Shown: positions 17,187 to 25,221 of the stretch, in pieces
Layout: each line of letters starts with the position of its first letter
Position numbering within the stretch: the stretch's first letter is position 1
Origin: JAUWMV01 sp964562425
GTDB lineage: Bacteria; UBP14; UBA6098; B30-G16
Assembly: GCA_964562425.1 (NCBI GenBank)
Contig: CAZLTJ010000011.1
Coordinates: 1-38,938, forward strand
Length of the DNA stretch: 38,938 nucleotides
Direction: 5' to 3'
The notes under the pieces: generated by a model
What the model was told of the DNA's origin: nothing
Database searches by the model: none
What the model saw: only the letters and a program-made list of their open reading frames with translations
Program-made: the position numbers and the translations under genes

Positions 17187-17741
17187 TTAAGTCTTCCTAT
17201 ATTTTTTAATACCTTCCTTATAAATATTACCACCATAAGAATCTTGTGCGACAATTGTTGGGAGATCTTTTACAACTAACTTTCGAACAGCTTCAGACAT
17301 GAGTTCTGGAAATGCTATTATCTCAGCGGATACGACGGATTTAGCGATAAGCGCAGCTGCACCACCTGTTGCAGCAAAATAGACTGCACCATATTTTTGC
17401 ATAGATTTTGCTACTTCATCGTTTCTTGCACCTTTTCCAATCATACCTTTTAGTCCATTTGCTAATAAAGTGGGTGTATATGGATCCATTCTGTAACTCG
17501 TTGTCGGACCAGCTGAACCTATTGGATTGCCCGGTTTTGACGGTGAAGGACCTACATAATATATAATTGAACCTTCTAATTTAAACGGAAGCTCATTTCC
17601 ATTATTCAACATGTCTATAATACGTTTGTGCGCACTGTCTCTGGCAGTGTAAATTGTTCCGGAAATTAAAACCTCATCGCCAATATGAAGTTGAAGAACA
17701 TCATTTTCACTCATAGGAGTATTAATTCTATAGGAAGCCAC
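17187..17741 (-). CDS. Class I fumarate hydratase, beta subunit (C-terminal domain type)
   Basis: This 184-residue protein corresponds to the beta domain of iron-sulfur fumarase or tartrate dehydratase. Marks are LISGTIYTARDSAHKRI near residue 26, YYVGPSPSKPGNPIGSAGPT near 61, and 'SYRMDPYTP'. The beta subunit supplies substrate-binding residues; the [4Fe-4S] cluster sits in the alpha subunit. The alpha gene, normally immediately upstream, is not here; 390 bases without a gene lie upstream. The start is GTG (17739-17741) behind GGGAGG. The alpha subunit must be encoded elsewhere if the enzyme works. Fumarase and L-tartrate dehydratase cannot be told apart from this half. Confidence 0.85.
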   Translation of the reverse strand: MASYRINTPMSENDVLQLHIGDEVLISGTIYTARDSAHKRIIDMLNNGNELPFKLEGSIIYYVGPSPSKPGNPIGSAGPTTSYRMDPYTPTLLANGLKGMIGKGARNDEVAKSMQKYGAVYFAATGGAAALIAKSVVSAEIIAFPELMSEAVRKLVVKDLPTIVAQDSYGGNIYKEGIKKYRKT

Positions 17742-18131
17742 TACTACCTCCCGTTAGAATATGAATAGTTAAAATAAATTGCTCAGCTGATAAATTATGT
17801 ATAAATCAAAATTTTGCAATCTAAAATATTATCTTTTGCTATTTTGTGAGTATTTTTTATAACAGATAAAAAAAGGAGTTTATCCTTTTGATATTACAAT
17901 AATAACTTTAAATTTCTACTGGAAAAACAATTAATAATTCATTTCATAAGTATTTGGAATTAATATGGAATACTATTGCATATATAATCTTAAAAATTTG
18001 GATAGAGCAACTTAAATGAAATATTTTGGATTACTTCAACAAAAGCTGGTATTTCGTAGAAAAATATTATATAATTTAAAAAGAAGCGCATTGGTTTTAT
18101 TTTAGCAGATTAAATATGTTAAGGAGGAAAA
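17742..18131. other. Intergenic region between divergent genes (390 bases)
   Basis: This AT-rich spacer lies between the fumarase beta gene (minus) and the first C10 protease (plus), so it should hold promoters for both. I see no open frame that resembles a protein, no RNA gene and no clear paired -35/-10 boxes. The only firm elements are the two ribosome sites at its edges (GGGAGG for the minus gene, AAGGAGG at about 18120-18126 for the plus gene). Confidence 0.6.
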
Positions 18132-20738
18132 ATGAGAAAGAGTATTTTATTAGTTCTAATAGCAATATGCTTTTTTGCAGCGTTATTAGACTTAACTTTT
18201 GCAGACGAAGTATCTAGTAAACTTGTCAGAAAAATTGCTGAAGTTCATTTGCAGGTGCAAAATTTGAAAGAGCAATTTTTTCAGGATTTACCCAAAGCAG
18301 AATACTCAATTAAGGATATCAAATCATTGAGGAATGAAAGTGGAGCAAATGTTCTAGCGTATATTGTTAACTTAAATCCTAAAGGATACATAGTTATTTC
18401 TCCCGATTCCGATATTAGACCCATAATAGCGTATTCTTTCACGTCAGATTTTATTTTTGAGGATTCTCCGGGAAATGCATTACTTCACATTGTAACACAA
18501 GATTTGAAAAATCGCTTGGAATACATATCATTCATATCCGAAGATATAATAATTCGAAATAACAACCTTTGGACCAAATATTTGCAACGAGATGAGACCT
18601 TCTTGCTTAATCTTGCAGCAATGCCTGAATACGGACCATGGATAACAACAAATTGGAATCAAAACGCACCGTATAATGGTAAATGTCCTATCGATGGTTC
18701 AACTGGCAACAGATGCATAACAGGATGTGTAGCTCTTGCTATGGGTCAGATATTGAATTATTGGCAGTATCCACCAATGGTACATTTCGACTCTACCGAA
18801 AGCTATATTACAACTTCACTTTCAATATATGTTGACGCAACAACAGCGAGCATGGATACGATAGATTGGGGTTCTGGTGATGCATCGGTATTCGCTGGTA
18901 TACTCTTTGCATGCGGAGTTAGAATACAGGCAGACTATGGACCTTCAGCTACTGCAGGTAGCGTACAAGCCGATGACTTTACTTACAAGTTTAAATATGC
19001 CAAAGCAGTGGATATGACACCGAGCGATTCTAATTTCCATGAAAAACTTGAGGAGAATATGAAGGACGGTGCACCAGCACCTCTTAGTATGGGTAGAAGT
19101 GCTGGAGGACCGGGGCATTGTGTTGTTTGTGATGGGTATAGAGACTCTGGTGAATTTCATTTAAACTTCGGATGGGGTGGAAGTACTAATGGCTGGTATT
19201 TTATACCGGGCAGTGCTCCGGCTGGATATGACATTGTTAATTCTGGAGTTTTAAATCTTTTTGCTCCTCATAGCCCACCGCAAGTAATACTTGTTCCCGA
19301 AGATTATTCAACATTAGCTGAGGCTATATGTGAGGCTTTTTCAGGAGCATATGATTATGCATGTGATACAATCGTTATATCGGATGGAAGGTATGCTGGA
19401 GAAACATTTTCGGGTATTGATTTCATTGGTAAAACACTTGTAATTAAATCGCAATCAGGAGCGGAATCATGCACCTTAGATCTATTAGGCTTATATTCTG
19501 GATTTTATTTTCGTAATGAGGAATCTAGAGACTGCATGATCGATGGAATAACAATTATTAATGCTAGTGGAAGTTATGGTGGTGCGATAGAATGTGCAGG
19601 GAAAGCGTGTCCGACAATACAGAACTGCGTTATTTCGAATTGCGCTGGTGGATTTGGTGGTGCAATAGGGATTAGGGGACATGCAAGTCCGTGTATCCGA
19701 AATAATAAGATAATTGGAAATCATACTGCAAATTATGGTGGTGGAATTTATTGCGAAAATGCAGATACTCCTGTAATAATTTCAAATACAATTGAAGGTA
19801 ACGATGCAGACGATGCTGGTGGTGGTATTTATTGTGTAGATACTGATCCAATAATATGGAATAATGTAATAAAACATAATATCTCTATTTCAAGTGCTGG
19901 AATTCATCTGTTAAGGTGTAATGCTGAGATTGTCAATAACATGATTGTTGATAACACTGCAACAGGGCTCGGTGATATTGAAGGTGGTGGTGGTATTTAC
20001 TTGCATGAAACTAAGGCAAATATAATAAACTCAACTATTGCGAACAATCAAGGTGGATTTGGTGGAGGAATATTTGCAATGGAGCACACACAAGCAGTAT
20101 TACTAAACGTTATTCTCTGGCAGAATCTTGCACTAAGCGGAGGAAACGAAATTTTCCTAAAATGGACTACTGGAAGCAGTTGCTCGCTTTTTATCGACCA
20201 TTCAGATGTTGACCAATATGCTTGCCTTTATTTCACACCTAATAATATAGAATGGGGTACAGGAAACATATTTGAAAACCCTAACTTTGAAGACGCAAAC
20301 TATCATCTATCAGAAGTATCGAGATGCGTGGATGTTGGTGGTGCATCTGTTATTTCACCATTTACTAGTTTTGTTGTGGATGCACCCAGAATGGATTTCG
20401 AGTATGGAATACGTCCCCACGATGCAGGTTACGATATAGGTGCAGATGAATACGGCACAGCTGCTCGAGTAATCGAATTTGATAGGAAAAAACCGGATAA
20501 ATATCTAATTTCTGCATATCCGAACCCGTTTAATTCTTCATGTAGGATATTTGCTCCAGAGGATGCTCAAATAGAAATATTTGATTTGCGAGGTAATCTA
20601 ATATGGAAGAATGCAATTCCTGTCCTTAATAACTCGATATTATGGCAACCTGAAAAGAGCGTGCATGGGGGGATTTATTTAGTAAGAATTACATCGAGAA
20701 AGAGTATTGAAATCGGAAAACTTATATACCTAAAATAG
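18132..20738 (+). CDS. Secreted C10 cysteine protease with beta-helix domain and type IX sorting tail
   Basis: This 868-residue protein has a signal peptide (residues 1-24), then a streptopain-type propeptide to about 165. The C10 catalytic domain follows (about 168-385): Cys199 in ITGCVALAMGQILNYWQYP, His329 in GPGHCVVCDGY, and HLNFGWGG. A parallel beta-helix region (about 390-700) has many Asn/Gly-rich turns such as GGGIYCENADTPVI. The C-terminal 80 residues are a type A sorting domain (AYPNPFNSS, IEIFDLRGNLIW). It is probably exported by type IX secretion and fixed to the surface or released. AAGGAGG precedes the ATG. It is paralogous to the protease on the other strand at 21126-23234. Confidence 0.88.
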   Translation: MRKSILLVLIAICFFAALLDLTFADEVSSKLVRKIAEVHLQVQNLKEQFFQDLPKAEYSIKDIKSLRNESGANVLAYIVNLNPKGYIVISPDSDIRPIIAYSFTSDFIFEDSPGNALLHIVTQDLKNRLEYISFISEDIIIRNNNLWTKYLQRDETFLLNLAAMPEYGPWITTNWNQNAPYNGKCPIDGSTGNRCITGCVALAMGQILNYWQYPPMVHFDSTESYITTSLSIYVDATTASMDTIDWGSGDASVFAGILFACGVRIQADYGPSATAGSVQADDFTYKFKYAKAVDMTPSDSNFHEKLEENMKDGAPAPLSMGRSAGGPGHCVVCDGYRDSGEFHLNFGWGGSTNGWYFIPGSAPAGYDIVNSGVLNLFAPHSPPQVILVPEDYSTLAEAICEAFSGAYDYACDTIVISDGRYAGETFSGIDFIGKTLVIKSQSGAESCTLDLLGLYSGFYFRNEESRDCMIDGITIINASGSYGGAIECAGKACPTIQNCVISNCAGGFGGAIGIRGHASPCIRNNKIIGNHTANYGGGIYCENADTPVIISNTIEGNDADDAGGGIYCVDTDPIIWNNVIKHNISISSAGIHLLRCNAEIVNNMIVDNTATGLGDIEGGGGIYLHETKANIINSTIANNQGGFGGGIFAMEHTQAVLLNVILWQNLALSGGNEIFLKWTTGSSCSLFIDHSDVDQYACLYFTPNNIEWGTGNIFENPNFEDANYHLSEVSRCVDVGGASVISPFTSFVVDAPRMDFEYGIRPHDAGYDIGADEYGTAARVIEFDRKKPDKYLISAYPNPFNSSCRIFAPEDAQIEIFDLRGNLIWKNAIPVLNNSILWQPEKSVHGGIYLVRITSRKSIEIGKLIYLK

Positions 20739-20784
20739 CTTAATACTCCACTTTGAATATATTTTTATTTCCTATGAGGAAAAA

Positions 20785-21063
20785 GTGTCCGAAAATACAA
20801 TATTAAACTTCGTATTTGTTTTAATTGTAACAGCTTTTGCCCAGGAAAATACTCAAACCTTAAAAGAAACTGATATACGGAACTATAAGACTATACCTGA
20901 AGATGATACACAATCAGTTGTCATTGCCAAAAGGAGGAGCTTCAGACGAGGAAATACTCACTAGACAATAGAATTAGAAACTAGTTATAGTTTTTACACA
21001 AGATTTGGTTTGTCTTACCAGTTTGGCTCAATATATAACAACGTAGTTAATCCCAGATTTTAA
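20785..21063 (+). pseudogene. Broken outer-membrane beta-barrel protein gene, internal TAG
   Basis: One frame runs from a possible GTG start at 20785 to TAA at 21061-21063, interrupted by TAG at 20962-20964. The first part looks like a signal peptide (NFVFVLIVTAFAQENTQ) followed by KRRSFRRGNTH. After the stop the frame goes on with TIELETSYSFYTRFGLSYQF and GSIYNNVVNPRF, the style of a final strand of an outer-membrane barrel. The two halves are too short to make a whole barrel, so a large internal deletion plus a nonsense change is likely. The rest of the 387-base gap (20739-21125) holds nothing I recognise. Confidence 0.6.
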
Positions 21064-21125
21064 ACCATTAGTATTTATTAATGAGGAGAGTATATGACAT
21101 AATTGGAAGGATTATTATATGTGCA

Positions 21126-23234
21126 TTATTTTATATAGACAATTCTTTTTATTATTTTAACATCACCTGCTCTGAGTTGAATAAAGAGAATTCCGGATGA
21201 GTATCCTTGTGGTACTTCCCAGGAATATGTGTAATTTCCATTTTCCTTTGAACCTAAGCATATTGTTTCAATTCGCTTACCTTCAACGTTATATATATCC
21301 AATGTTACATCTAAGTCACATGGAAGATAAAATGAAATATTGACATAAGAGTTAAATGGATTAGGATATGCAACAAGTTGTATATCGGTAGGTTTGATAA
21401 TATTATCTAATATAATACTCGAGCTCTTAATTGTAAATGCTGAATCACATATATCATAGATATTCGAATTCAAAATGTCATTCACACGTACATAACAATT
21501 ATTCCGATCAATAGTTACTTCAGGCAAGGTCCATGCGAAAAAATTGGTGGGTGTCGAATTAATTAAAGTATTCCAAGGACCTGAAGGACCGTTCAGAGAG
21601 TATTCAATTTTAACGTTATAAACTCGTGGAATTCCACCCTTATCCCACGTTATTGCAATTGTTGTATCTTCGTAAAATTCTTCTCCACCGTTGGGGAAAG
21701 TTACGGTAATGAATGATTTAATATTTCGGTAATAATGAAGAGAATATGCTCCAACAGTTGAATCTATTAAACCTCGAAATTTAATGTAGTATGTTCCAGA
21801 TGTGGGAGGGATGAATTCAATTCGGAAATTTGGTGCAATGTAAAAGGTATCTATAACAGGTATTTCAGAAGGATTGCATGTTGCATAAATTTCTCCAAAG
21901 ACTTCGGTCGGACCGGATGAATAGAAAATATAAGCACTATCCTTATTTGCTTGAAATTTATACCAATCCGCATCTCCAGCCGGTTCGATATAGTTCGCTT
22001 TTAGCTTAACTTCATCTTCGGGTTTAAGAGTAAAAGCTGTAACGCAATAATCAGTGATGTCAGGTCTTGGTGGAGCTTTTATATTTACAACAACTTTGGA
22101 AATTATTTCATATCCAACTGGCATTCCAATTGGAAGGGAATACCAACCATCGTAAAATCCAGTCCACCCGAAATTTAAATGATATACACCAGTTTCTTTG
22201 TAACCATCTGCAACGATAGAATGTCCTGCTCTCCAGGATGAATCGTAAATTGCTAGTTGTGCTGGTTGAGCATTTCTCATATTAGATTGAAGAATATCGT
22301 AAAAATCATGGTCAGTTCCTCTCATTTCTAAAGCATCTGTGAAATGCCATTTATCTTTATATGTAGAAGCCCAGAACCATGCACCTGTGGCGGTGGAACT
22401 GTAACTTGCTCGAACTGAAACACCACTAGCCCACATCAATTTCGCGATTGTGTTTATATCCGGATGTTTGCCATGTTCTGAGTAATATTCTATTGTATCC
22501 ATGTTGGCGGTTGTCGCATCAATCCAAATTCCGGGGGATGTTCTATCTGAAAGATAGCTCTCCGAGCTTTCAAAATGAACTGATGGAGGATATTCCCAAT
22601 AGTTTATAATTTGTGCAATAGAAACAGCTGTGCAACCGGAAACGCATGTATCGTGCGTTTGTGGGTCTATAGGGCAGTACATATGATACGGGTATTTTTG
22701 TCCCCAACGAGTATCAATCCATGGACCGTATACACTTGCAGTTGTATAGGAATTTATAAAATCTTCGTCTGGGGATAAATAAAGAGACCATAATTGATTG
22801 TTTTCCTCGATGATTTTCTGAGAGGTTACCGGCAGAGCATCTATTCTGCCTATCATATCATTAACTAAAAGACGCAGTGGAATATTAATAGGTGAATTTT
22901 CAAAAGGGAAATCGTTATAGAAAGAATAGAAAATCACCGGTTCGATGTCTGTGTTTGATGATATAACAACAAATCCCTTAGGAGAGAGTGTAACCACATA
23001 AGCTAAAACATCATCGAAAGCATTATCACGTAGTGGTATAATCTCAGAAATTGTATATTCTTTATCCTTAGCTTCAGGAGCAACCTCCATTGGACGTTGG
23101 CAGAAATCCTTGTTTATTTCAAGGTGAGTTTTGGCTGCATCGACAACCATTTCAGGATCAATCTCTAAAGCGGGTAGTAACCCAATTGCAAATAGCAGAA
23201 TAAAACCGGTAAGTATTAATCGAGTCTTTTGCAT
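21126..23234 (-). CDS. Secreted C10 cysteine protease with PPC-like domain and type IX sorting tail
   Basis: This 702-residue protein has a signal peptide (about residues 1-23), then a propeptide to about 165 and a C10 catalytic domain. Cys201 lies in CVSGCTAVSIAQIINYWEYP, His338 in RAGHSIVADGY, and YHLNFGWTG follows. Residues about 400-495 resemble a pre-peptidase C-terminal (PPC) beta-sandwich (GDADWYKFQA, GTYYIKFRG). A further beta domain (ITVTFPNGGEEFYED) follows, then a type A sorting tail with VAYPNPFNSYVNISFYLP and LDIYNVEGKRIE. It shares domain order and motifs with the plus-strand protease at 18132, but the middle modules differ, so the pair arose by duplication and module exchange. 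Confidence 0.88.
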   Translation of the reverse strand: MQKTRLILTGFILLFAIGLLPALEIDPEMVVDAAKTHLEINKDFCQRPMEVAPEAKDKEYTISEIIPLRDNAFDDVLAYVVTLSPKGFVVISSNTDIEPVIFYSFYNDFPFENSPINIPLRLLVNDMIGRIDALPVTSQKIIEENNQLWSLYLSPDEDFINSYTTASVYGPWIDTRWGQKYPYHMYCPIDPQTHDTCVSGCTAVSIAQIINYWEYPPSVHFESSESYLSDRTSPGIWIDATTANMDTIEYYSEHGKHPDINTIAKLMWASGVSVRASYSSTATGAWFWASTYKDKWHFTDALEMRGTDHDFYDILQSNMRNAQPAQLAIYDSSWRAGHSIVADGYKETGVYHLNFGWTGFYDGWYSLPIGMPVGYEIISKVVVNIKAPPRPDITDYCVTAFTLKPEDEVKLKANYIEPAGDADWYKFQANKDSAYIFYSSGPTEVFGEIYATCNPSEIPVIDTFYIAPNFRIEFIPPTSGTYYIKFRGLIDSTVGAYSLHYYRNIKSFITVTFPNGGEEFYEDTTIAITWDKGGIPRVYNVKIEYSLNGPSGPWNTLINSTPTNFFAWTLPEVTIDRNNCYVRVNDILNSNIYDICDSAFTIKSSSIILDNIIKPTDIQLVAYPNPFNSYVNISFYLPCDLDVTLDIYNVEGKRIETICLGSKENGNYTYSWEVPQGYSSGILFIQLRAGDVKIIKRIVYIK

Positions 23235-23383
23235 CCCATATCTCCGATATATATAGTTAAGTATATTATTTCCCTTTATAAAAATTGCTTAAATTTTCTT
23301 TATGTCAAGAAATCATTTTAAAGAATCGCATTCTAAATATCGAGCGGTATCGTAATGGCAAGGGCATTTGTATAAAGAAATTT

Positions 23384-23470
23384 ATGAATTGGGAAAGGCA
23401 TTGCGGTTGACAATATTGCCGATGAGTGGTATTATGAGATTAGAAACTTCTAAGAAGGTTTCATACTGAA
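23384..23470 (+). repeat. Dispersed repeat R3, copy 1
   Basis: About 85 bases match a second copy at 31045-31131. Shared blocks are GCGGTTGACAA, CCGATGAGT, GTATTATGAGA and GAAGGTTTCATAC. The spacing is identical, with about nine codon-level changes. A shorter third copy is at 24783-24822. No terminal inverted repeats or target duplications were recognised. Confidence 0.65.
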
Positions 23471-23567
23471 TGGTTGGGAGGTTCAGAGGGAGAGTAAGGA
23501 ATGGAGTGGGTAGGAAGGTGGTGTAAATGAGATTTATGATGTTACAGGAAATAGTGTAACAAATTGA
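23388..23567 (+). pseudogene. Decayed segment of a secreted-protein gene containing repeat R3 (copy 1)
   Basis: In one frame this reads IGKGIAVDNIADEWYYEIRNF, a TAA at 23451, EGFILNGWEVQRESKEWSG, a TAG at 23511, then EGGVNEIYDVTGNSVTN and TGA at 23565. The piece EIYDVTGNSV resembles the core of a type A sorting tail (iyDl.G..V). The frame is kept across both stops, which argues for recent decay of a coding sequence rather than chance. The rest of the 389-base gap (23235-23623) has no gene that I can see. Confidence 0.4.
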
Positions 23568-23623
23568 GTTGGCAATATGAGAATAGTTGAAAATCTAACA
23601 ATTTATGTTAACTTAAATCTATA

Positions 23624-24481
23624 ATGAAAATTGCTATAATATTTCTTTTATTTCTTATATTATCAAATACACCTTTAATTGGGAAATCAGTAACTCTCAA
23701 TTATGCTGCTCGCACTGTTTATCCTTTGTGTACAATTGATAATGATTCAAAATATATTTTGCATGGAGCTAGTGTATTAGTTGGCTTTATGGATGAAGGG
23801 ATAGAGCTTTTATTAACGAATCGGCATGTAGCATCTTCGCATGAATCTCTTTTCGTACCTATAACAGTTATTTTTTCAGGTGGATCTGACACAACTATAG
23901 TTTTTTTAACAGCATATGCTGGTAAATCGGCCTTTTATCCAAATTGGTGTGATTCTTTAGATCTTGCAGCGATAATTTTTCATGAATGTACGATAAAACC
24001 AAAGGATCATTTACATTTACCTGATGAATTATACATAATAGACTTTGAATATGTAGAAGACAAATTACCATACACTGGTGCAAGAATATTTATGGGGGGA
24101 TTTCCTTTTAGTTATGGTTTTTATTCAAAAATTACAATTGAACCAGTTTTACGATATGGAATAATCTCTCATTCCTGTATTAAAAGAGTTTGCAGTGATT
24201 GTATTGCAATGCATGATGCTTTCAGCTATGCTGGTAACAGCGGAGGACCAATCTTTGTTACAAATGATATGCTCATAGGAAGAAAGGATTGTAGTACTTG
24301 TGTCTCTCTCATAGGGATTAATATCGGGCATGATACAACATTAACACCACTACTTGATGTAAGTGGCAAGCAGTTACCATATCTTTCATCTGAAAGCACA
24401 GGACTCTCCTTTTTTATTCCTGCTCAAGTTATAAAAAGGTTTTTAAATCAAATAAAATTGGAGTTAGAAGAAAATAAATGA
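23624..24481 (+). CDS. Secreted trypsin-like serine protease
   Basis: This 285-residue protein has a signal peptide (MKIAIIFLLFLILSNTPLIG). A chymotrypsin-fold triad can be read: His68 in LLTNRHVASS, Asp113 in CDSLDLAAIIF and Ser206 in YAGNSGGPIF. The spacing fits the family, so the enzyme is probably active in the periplasm or outside the cell. No PDZ domain follows, unlike HtrA/DegP. Several Cys pairs (for example CSDC, CSTC) may form disulfides. There is no clear ribosome site. The TGA stop (24479-24481) overlaps the first ATG of repeat R1 copy A, so the repeat abuts this gene exactly. Confidence 0.72.
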   Translation: MKIAIIFLLFLILSNTPLIGKSVTLNYAARTVYPLCTIDNDSKYILHGASVLVGFMDEGIELLLTNRHVASSHESLFVPITVIFSGGSDTTIVFLTAYAGKSAFYPNWCDSLDLAAIIFHECTIKPKDHLHLPDELYIIDFEYVEDKLPYTGARIFMGGFPFSYGFYSKITIEPVLRYGIISHSCIKRVCSDCIAMHDAFSYAGNSGGPIFVTNDMLIGRKDCSTCVSLIGINIGHDTTLTPLLDVSGKQLPYLSSESTGLSFFIPAQVIKRFLNQIKLELEENK

Positions 24482-24653
24482 ATACCCTCTACTACAATGA
24501 CAACCCCTTTACCCTGACCTTCGGTCGGGGAGTTTCCCCCAAAGGGGGACACCTAGTGGGATTGCTGCAGTTTGTATTGTCATCTCTTGGCTGAGAATGT
24601 TCGGAGACAAAAGGGAAATTTTAATGACAACTACTTGGTCATCTTATAGCTCT
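24478..24653 (+). repeat. Dispersed repeat R1, copy A (double hairpin plus dead DUF559 start)
   Basis: It matches 32226-32399 over about 170 bases. In order it has: a left edge reading MNTLYYNDNP in frame; a hairpin (CCCTGACC ttc GGTCGGGG, about 24512-24530); a second hairpin (TCCCCC aaa GGGGGA, about 24535-24549); the stretch ending TTTGTATTGTC; and AAAAGGGAAATTTTA-ATGACAACTACT. The last part equals the leader and first codons of the DUF559 gene in copy B, but here the frame stops at once (MTTTWSSYS then TAG-type decay). The left edge resembles codons NTLYYGDN of the methyltransferase at 32812. Confidence 0.75.
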
Positions 24654-24762
24654 CCACCCAAAATCCACTCCATCACTCCTAACTCTTTGCCACCCAATAA
24701 TATCTGCGGAGTTTTATGGTGAGAAAGGCACACTCGGGATCGACGCTATCGAAACCTGCACC
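24652..24762 (+). repeat. Dispersed repeat R2, copy A
   Basis: It matches 26389-26512. The best-kept core is TTGCCACCCAATAA, then CGGAGTTTT, TGGTG and CGGGATCGAC. AACTC (24681-24685) can pair with GAGTT (24709-24713). CACC inside that loop (24691-24694) can pair with GGTG just downstream (24718-24721). This would form a pseudoknot-like fold. No protein frame stands out in it. Confidence 0.6.
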
Positions 24763-24782
24763 ATAAAGCTGGTTTCTTATAG

Positions 24783-24822
24783 AATTTGAGGTTGACAATA
24801 CTTCCGGTGAACTATACTTTTG
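24783..24822 (+). repeat. Dispersed repeat R3, partial copy 3
   Basis: The block GAGGTTGACAATACTTCCGG matches the start of the R3 copies at 23403 and 31064 with few changes, then diverges. In the R3 frame it reads EVDNTSGELYF and stops. It lies between R2 copy A and the recombinase relic. Confidence 0.45.
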
Positions 24823-24878
24823 ATTGGTATCTTTGAGATAGCTATTAATGATCAGATATTACTGAGCGAATGGTATAA

Positions 24879-25109
24879 ACAGGCTTTGAGCATGCTCACG
24901 CTAAGGCATAGATAACAAAAAGGGTATCAGTTCATAGCATATGCCATAATTTTACAACACATTTATTAGAATCAAACGTGGATTTCAGCTTTATTCAAGA
25001 GCTTTTAGAGCACAAGAGTTAGAAAACCACCGAGATATACACTTATATGAATAACAAAAGCCTTCAAGATATAGTTAGTCCATTGCATATAATCAATGAG
25101 AAAGAGTAA
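24879..25109 (+). pseudogene. Tyrosine recombinase (XerC/phage integrase family) C-terminal relic
   Basis: One frame reads AHAKA, TAG at 24909, ITKRVSVHSICHNFTTHLLE, SNVDFSFIQELLEHKS, TAG at 25020, then KTTEIYTYMNNKSLQDIVSP and TAA at 25107. The family pattern is H.LRHsfaTHLLE...iQelLGHks..TTeiYth. The catalytic Arg of HxxR is Cys here (HSIC), the Gly of LGH is Glu, and two stops interrupt it, so it is dead. The active-site Tyr (IYTY) is still present. The N-terminal part is missing. It belongs to the style of integrases common in Bacteroidetes and related mobile elements. Confidence 0.75.
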
Positions 25110-25136
25110 CCGTCAAAGCAGGGATACGATGCGGTA

Positions 25137-25198
25137 TTCGTATAAACCACCAAACAGGAGTTTATGCGAAGTAAGGTTCGGATATAAATAAGTTAGGC
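25137..25198 (+). other. Hairpin followed by GTTAGGC, possible recombination site remnant
   Basis: TTCGTATAAAC (25137-25147) pairs with GTTTATGCGAA (25160-25170), 11 pairs with one G-T wobble, around a 12-base loop. GTTAGGC at 25192-25198 fits the integron attC R' core GTTRRRY. It sits between the recombinase relic and the nitronate monooxygenase gene. A matching RYYYAAC partner was not found, so this is only a candidate. Confidence 0.3.
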
Positions 25199-25221
25199 GA
25201 AAAAGATAAAGGATAGTTTTT

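Noticed and set aside
20785..25109. Recoding of the internal TAG codons in the outer-membrane and recombinase relics as an amino acid
   Set aside because: TAG ends intact genes in this window (for example at 182, 20738 and 31008), and the relics also lack key residues or large parts.
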